From positions 438,807-476,159 of the forward strand of contig NZ_GG700642.1 in the NCBI RefSeq assembly GCF_000159995.1: 37,353 nucleotides of DNA, written 5' to 3'. This document shows, piece by piece, positions 34,779 to 37,353 of the stretch. Every line of letters starts with the position of its first letter. Within the stretch, counting starts at the first letter, position 1. Source of the DNA: Alloprevotella tannerae ATCC 51259. GTDB taxonomy: Bacteria > Bacteroidota > Bacteroidia > Bacteroidales > Bacteroidaceae. The translations under genes and the position numbers were made by a program. Below the pieces are notes generated by a model. It did not search any database. It was not told the DNA's origin and saw only the letters and a program-made list of their open reading frames with translations.

Positions 34779-34888
34779 TGTTTTTGAAAGACCAACCCTA
34801 TGGGGTTGTCATTGAACCCTTGATTCGTGGCAGCGTTGACGCTGTGCGTCAACACTGCCCTGCCAAAAGACTAACCCCGATGGGGTTA
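34779..34888 (-). repeat. Hairpin-rich repeat, inverted copy B1
   Basis: Begins GTGTTTTTGAAAGACCAACCC and ends GATGGGGTTA. Its reverse complement runs GTCTTTTGGCAGGGCAG..., the same order of blocks as form A. Internal hairpins are AACCC/GGGTT-like, GGCAG.GTTGACG/CGTCAAC.CTGCC, and TAACCCC/GGGGTTA. Together with A1 it brackets the HU-like gene. Confidence 0.8.
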
Positions 34889-34910
34889 ATGGCGGGAGAG
34901 GTTACGCGGA

Positions 34911-35230
34911 AATGATGCGATTTTAGGCGGACAATCAGCTGTACTCCGCAATGAGTTTATAAGATCGGACGGTAAGGTAAAATACATAAAGGCAAGCCCT
35001 TAGGCTTGGTCATTTGGCAGGGCAGGTGTTGGAGCGGAGCGACAACCCTGCCATAATCCGCCGCAAAAATGCAACCCCTTAGGGTTGGTCTTTCAAGGTT
35101 TCCGCGTATATGGATTAGGGTGTTTTTGAGAGACCAACCCTATGGGGTTGTCATTGAATCCTTGATTCGTGGCAGCGTTGACGCTATGCGTCAACACTGC
35201 CCTGCCAAAAGACTAACCCCGATGGGGTTA
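34911..35230. repeat. 320-bp duplicated block I (linker + A2 + B2)
   Basis: Starts AATGATGCGATTTTAG, then a linker with GTACTCCGCAATGAGTTTAT, copy A2 (34992-35096), a spacer of about 23 bases, and inverted copy B2 (35120-35230). Nearly the whole block recurs at 35469-35789. No gene is present. Confidence 0.85.
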
Positions 35231-35385
35231 GTGGCAAGTGAAGGTGCGCGAAAATGATCTGATTTTAAGCGGAAAGTTGGAACATTCACAGGTGCGACTG
35301 GTTGCAATGCGGTTATTCGTGAGTGAAAAAATGCGGTATTTTTGCCGATTTCATCGATGATATCGGGTATTTTGGTATGTATCTT

Positions 35386-35451
35386 GGACGGGGATGCAGT
35401 TGTTTTTGGACGAGGATGCAGTTGTTTTTGGACGGAGATGCAGTTGTTTTT
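35386..35451. repeat. 22-bp tandem array, three nearly identical units
   Basis: Units 35386-35407, 35408-35429 and 35430-35451 read GGACGnnGATGCAGTTGTTT plus TT, differing at only one or two bases each. It lies between the two 320-bp blocks. Confidence 0.85.
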
Positions 35452-35468
35452 GGGTGAAGTTGCGTAGG

Positions 35469-35789
35469 AATGATGCGATTTTAGACGGACAATCAGCCGT
35501 ACTCCGCAATGAGTTTATAAGATCGGACGATAAGGTAAAACACATAAAGGCAAGCCCTTAGGCTTGGTCTTTTGGCAGGGCAGGTGTTGGAGCGGAGCGA
35601 CAACCCTGCCATAGTGTGTCGCGAGAGGGCAACCCCTTAGGGTTGGTCTTTCAAGGTTTGCTGCGTATATGTATTGGGGTGTTTTTGAGAGACCAACCCT
35701 ATGGGGTTGTCATTGAACCCTTGATCTGATGCAGGGTTGACGCGCCGCGTCAACCCTGCCCTATCAAAAGACTAACCCCAATGGGGTTA
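35469..35789. repeat. 320-bp duplicated block II (linker + A3 + B3)
   Basis: Second copy of the block at 34911, start-to-start distance 558 bases. Contains A3 (35550-35654) and B3 (about 35680-35789). Differences from block I cluster in the middle hairpins: B3 has GCAGGGTTGACG where B2 has GGCAGCGTTGACG, with the opposite arm changed to match (CGTCAACCCTGC), so pairing is kept. Confidence 0.85.
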
Positions 35790-35933
35790 TTTGTGGACGT
35801 GTGGTCGTGGAAAAGAGATGATGAGGTTCGCACTTGGAGATTGAAAGTTAAGCATTGAAAGTATTAGCTCTGAAAGGGTTATTGACGGGTGCGAAGATAC
35901 ATTCTAAAAAAAGTGTGTAAGCTCCTTTGATCT

Positions 35934-35941
35934 TATCTTTG
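35934..35941 (+). promoter_or_regulatory. -7 box (TATCTTTG) before a very short frame
   Basis: Exact TAnnTTTG match 29 bases upstream of the ATG at 35970. A TTTG at 35926-35929 is too close to be its -33 element. Confidence 0.4.
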
Positions 35942-35969
35942 TAGTTGCAAAAAAGAACGCAAGAAAACA

Positions 35970-36038
35970 ATGGAACTTACACGCTCACAAAAGTCGGTGT
36001 TTTTTCTGAACTTATATCTACTGTATAAATACTTTTAG
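35970..36038 (+). CDS. Possible 22-residue peptide or truncated gene start
   Basis: ATG at 35970 opens a 22-codon frame (MELTRSQKSVFFLNLYLLYK then two residues) ending in TAG at 36036-36038. The peptide has a polar start and a hydrophobic, aromatic end, so it could insert in a membrane. It lies just after a TATCTTTG box. It could equally be the first codons of a gene that has been lost. Nothing else is seen from 35790 to 36216. Confidence 0.3.
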   Translation: MELTRSQKSVFFLNLYLLYKYF

Positions 36039-36216
36039 GGATACTACTTGTAAAAGCACACAAAAAGACTGAAAAACTAAGTTGAACTTTGCTTTTCGGA
36101 GAAAGATCGGCAGACAATCAGTGTATCTATGAATAGAGGTATCACTTTGTAAGTTTGGAAATGTGTGAGCGCTACAGACATAGGCCTATAATCAGCTGAC
36201 GACCAATGCTTAGTGA

Positions 36217-36504
36217 CTACTCCTCAAACTTTTCTTCTACGTTAAAAATAACTTCGCAGTCGCAATACCCGCCATTCTCTCTTAAGAACTCCAATACTTC
36301 TTCTACATTATTCACTTGCTTGTCGCGTAAGAACTGTTCAGTTAGCGAAAAGTCGTGGTTGCATCCGGTTGTTTCCGATTGCTCATTCAGATAGTCGAAT
36401 AAGTCTAAGAACAATTCTCTTGCCATTGGCAAACTGCTTTCAAATGCTTGCCGTTGCAAATCTTTATAATGCTGTCGCATCTTCTTATTATCGGTTTGAT
36501 TCAT
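36217..36504 (-). CDS. DUF2695 family protein, 95 aa
   Basis: Small acidic protein. Family features are the FLDLFDYLNEQSETTGCNHD block (Cys-Asn-His), SLTEQFLRDKQVN, and the closing VLEFLRENGGYCDCEVIFNV (residues about 69-88) with the conserved Gly-Gly-Tyr-Cys-Asp-Cys. The three Cys and one His could bind a metal. Function unknown; such genes occur in immunity-like neighbourhoods of many bacteria. AT-rich, in line with the accessory character of this end. Confidence 0.82.
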   Translation of the reverse strand: MNQTDNKKMRQHYKDLQRQAFESSLPMARELFLDLFDYLNEQSETTGCNHDFSLTEQFLRDKQVNNVEEVLEFLRENGGYCDCEVIFNVEEKFEE

Positions 36505-36669
36505 ATCAAAGTATAGTGTACGAGAATTTGTTGATAATTGTATTCTATTTACTAAAGTAATCCTTGTGTTCTATTTAGGATTGGCATAATTCCTATCTAC
36601 ACACCACTCTTCCTACTATAAATATGTAGTAAAAATTATTGCGAATCTCTATGTTTTATTAGTTAAAGA

Positions 36670-37108
36670 TCACTCAGAATGGGATGGCCGGAGCGTCTCG
36701 AGATAACAAGCTCGGCAGAGGGGTTCATATTCGTCTTTCTCTCCTAAGAGCACTTGTTTTTCACTTTTGACAATGCGGTGGGAGACATAGGCAAGGTTTC
36801 CGCAACGCAAGCAGATGGCGCGCACTTTGGTCACTTCATCCGCGATAGCTAAGAGTGCGGGCATCGGGCCGAAAGGAAGGCCACGAAAGTCCATATCCAA
36901 ACCTGCAACGATCACGCGTTTGCCTTTATTCGCCAAAGTATTGCAAACATCGACTAAGCTATCGTCGAAAAATTGCGCTTCATCTATACCTATCACATCG
37001 GCCTCTGCCGCTAACAACAAAATACTCGAAGGGGAATCAACAGGCGTTGAAGGGATAGAATTAGCATCGTGCGAAACAATCTCTTCTTCAGAATATCGTT
37101 TATCTATG
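36670..37108 (-). pseudogene. tdk: Thymidine kinase, 5' part removed by an IS5-family insertion
   Basis: Type II thymidine kinase (thymidine plus ATP to dTMP), in the salvage pathway. The remaining 146 codons begin in the [16 protein letters not shown] segment and run through [12 protein letters not shown] (catalytic Glu region), [13 protein letters not shown], zinc cysteines CLRCGN and CRAC, and the lasso YVSHRIV. The missing first ~55 residues should hold the P-loop (GxMFSGKT). The frame stays open past 37108 but has no ATG and loses similarity exactly at GAGACCTTTGCA, the presumed end of the insertion element. A TTG at 37020 cannot restore a working enzyme because the P-loop is absent. Confidence 0.82.
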
Positions 37109-37153
37109 GAGACCTTTGCACAGCGATTGGTGTGTATTTTGTTTGTTAATTCA

Positions 37154-37184
37154 TTGTATAATAGGAAGTTATTTCGTATATTTG
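37154..37184 (+). promoter_or_regulatory. Promoter of the IS5-family transposase
   Basis: TTG (37154-37156), 20 bases, TATATTTG (37177-37184), inside the element and about 30 bases before the transposase ATG. Confidence 0.55.
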
Positions 37185-37213
37185 AGCATTAAAAACAGCA
37201 TAATACTCCTCCC

Positions 37214-37351
37214 ATGGCATACCAATCCAAGAATACCGATGAGCATGTAACATTTGCAGACGCACTCCTTTCAAAGCGTTATCGCAAAGCACAAAACGAC
37301 TTCCTCAATCAGGTTGACACGCTTATCGATGGCGTCCGATCAGGACGCTGA
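37214..37351 (+). pseudogene. IS5-family (IS1126-like) transposase, N-terminus with a frameshift
   Basis: Frame starts at ATG 37214 (MAYQSKNTDEHVTFADALLS, then KRYRKAQNDFLNQVD), recognised from memory as the IS1126 transposase of Porphyromonas. After TLID the usual continuation is WRPIRTLI; here the bases read GATGGCGTCCG where GATTGGCGTCCG is expected. One missing T sends the frame to GVRSGR and a TGA at 37349-37351, while the +1 frame still reads RPIRTLI. Thus this copy is frameshifted at about 37331, if the base is not a sequencing error. Confidence 0.7.
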
Positions 37352-37353
37352 TC

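Larger units (their letters stand above)
37109..37353 (+). mobile_element. Left end of an IS1126/ISPg1-like (IS5 family) insertion sequence
   Basis: The tdk similarity stops at 37108 and GAGACCTTTGCA (37109-37120) follows, which has the look of an IS5-type terminal repeat. A promoter and the transposase start come next. The element runs out of the window at 37353, so its right end and the target duplication cannot be seen. Confidence 0.7.

Noticed and set aside
35351-35545. 64-codon minus frame across the 22-bp triplet
   Set aside because: It is produced by the repeat and by the duplicated linker, with no protein signature.
36815-37192. 125-codon plus-strand frame over tdk
   Set aside because: Shadow of the thymidine kinase remnant and the IS end.

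Overview
The window looks like the chromosome of a Bacteroidales bacterium, most likely Porphyromonas or a close relative. The promoters that can be recognised have the Bacteroidetes form (TTTG or TTG, about 19-20 bases, then TAnnTTTG) instead of E. coli -35/-10 boxes. The gene set (HU-like histone-like protein, FtsH-CdsA-RsfS cluster, malic enzyme-phosphotransacetylase fusion, membrane pyrophosphatase) fits this order. The truncated transposase at the right edge closely resembles, from memory, the IS1126/ISPg1 (IS5 family) transposase of Porphyromonas gingivalis. No database search was possible.

Layout: (1) 1-660, tail of an IS3-family transposase. (2) 1169-5723, a sugar-nucleotide type nucleotidyltransferase, menA, then a leftward operon of MATE exporter, cytidylate-kinase-like protein and metallophosphoesterase. 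(3) 6548-10664, maeB-type malic enzyme, a TetR regulator and argR. (4) 11438-16905, tRNA-Phe, pepT, a cation/proton antiporter, a hypothetical protein and manA. (5) 17189-19074, a PadR-PspC operon with an inverted repeat over its promoter. (6) 19636-23965, the leftward rsfS-ftsH-cdsA operon, tRNA-Gln and a YugP-like membrane metallopeptidase. (7) 24155-25784, an AT-rich accessory patch with a scrap of an RHS-type toxin followed by two unknown genes. (8) 26594-28801, hppA, a membrane pyrophosphatase. (9) 28841-33460, a leftward AT-rich island of small acidic proteins of immunity type (YwqG/DUF1963, SMI1/KNR4 'SUKH', DUF2004-like, DUF1877) with no toxin gene in view. (10) 33721-35789, an HU-like gene between inverted copies of a ~105-bp hairpin-rich repeat, with more copies downstream. 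(11) 36217-37353, a DUF2695 gene, then a thymidine kinase gene cut by an IS5-family element.

Two themes run through the spaces between genes. First, at least eight intergenic regions carry short tandem arrays whose unit is 21 or 22 bp, although unit sequence differs between arrays (663-772, 6048-6152, 9070-9157, 11105-11175, 19405-19488, 25879-25966, 34507-34616, 35386-35451). The unit length is close to two turns of the DNA helix. Second, a ~105-bp three-hairpin element occurs six times between 33.7 and 35.8 kb as A/B inverted pairs. Together with the decayed or interrupted genes (RHS scrap, stop-split ywqG, gene tails inside the immunity island, interrupted tdk), these mark 24-37 kb as the plastic part of the window, while 1.1-24 kb is mostly stable housekeeping sequence.
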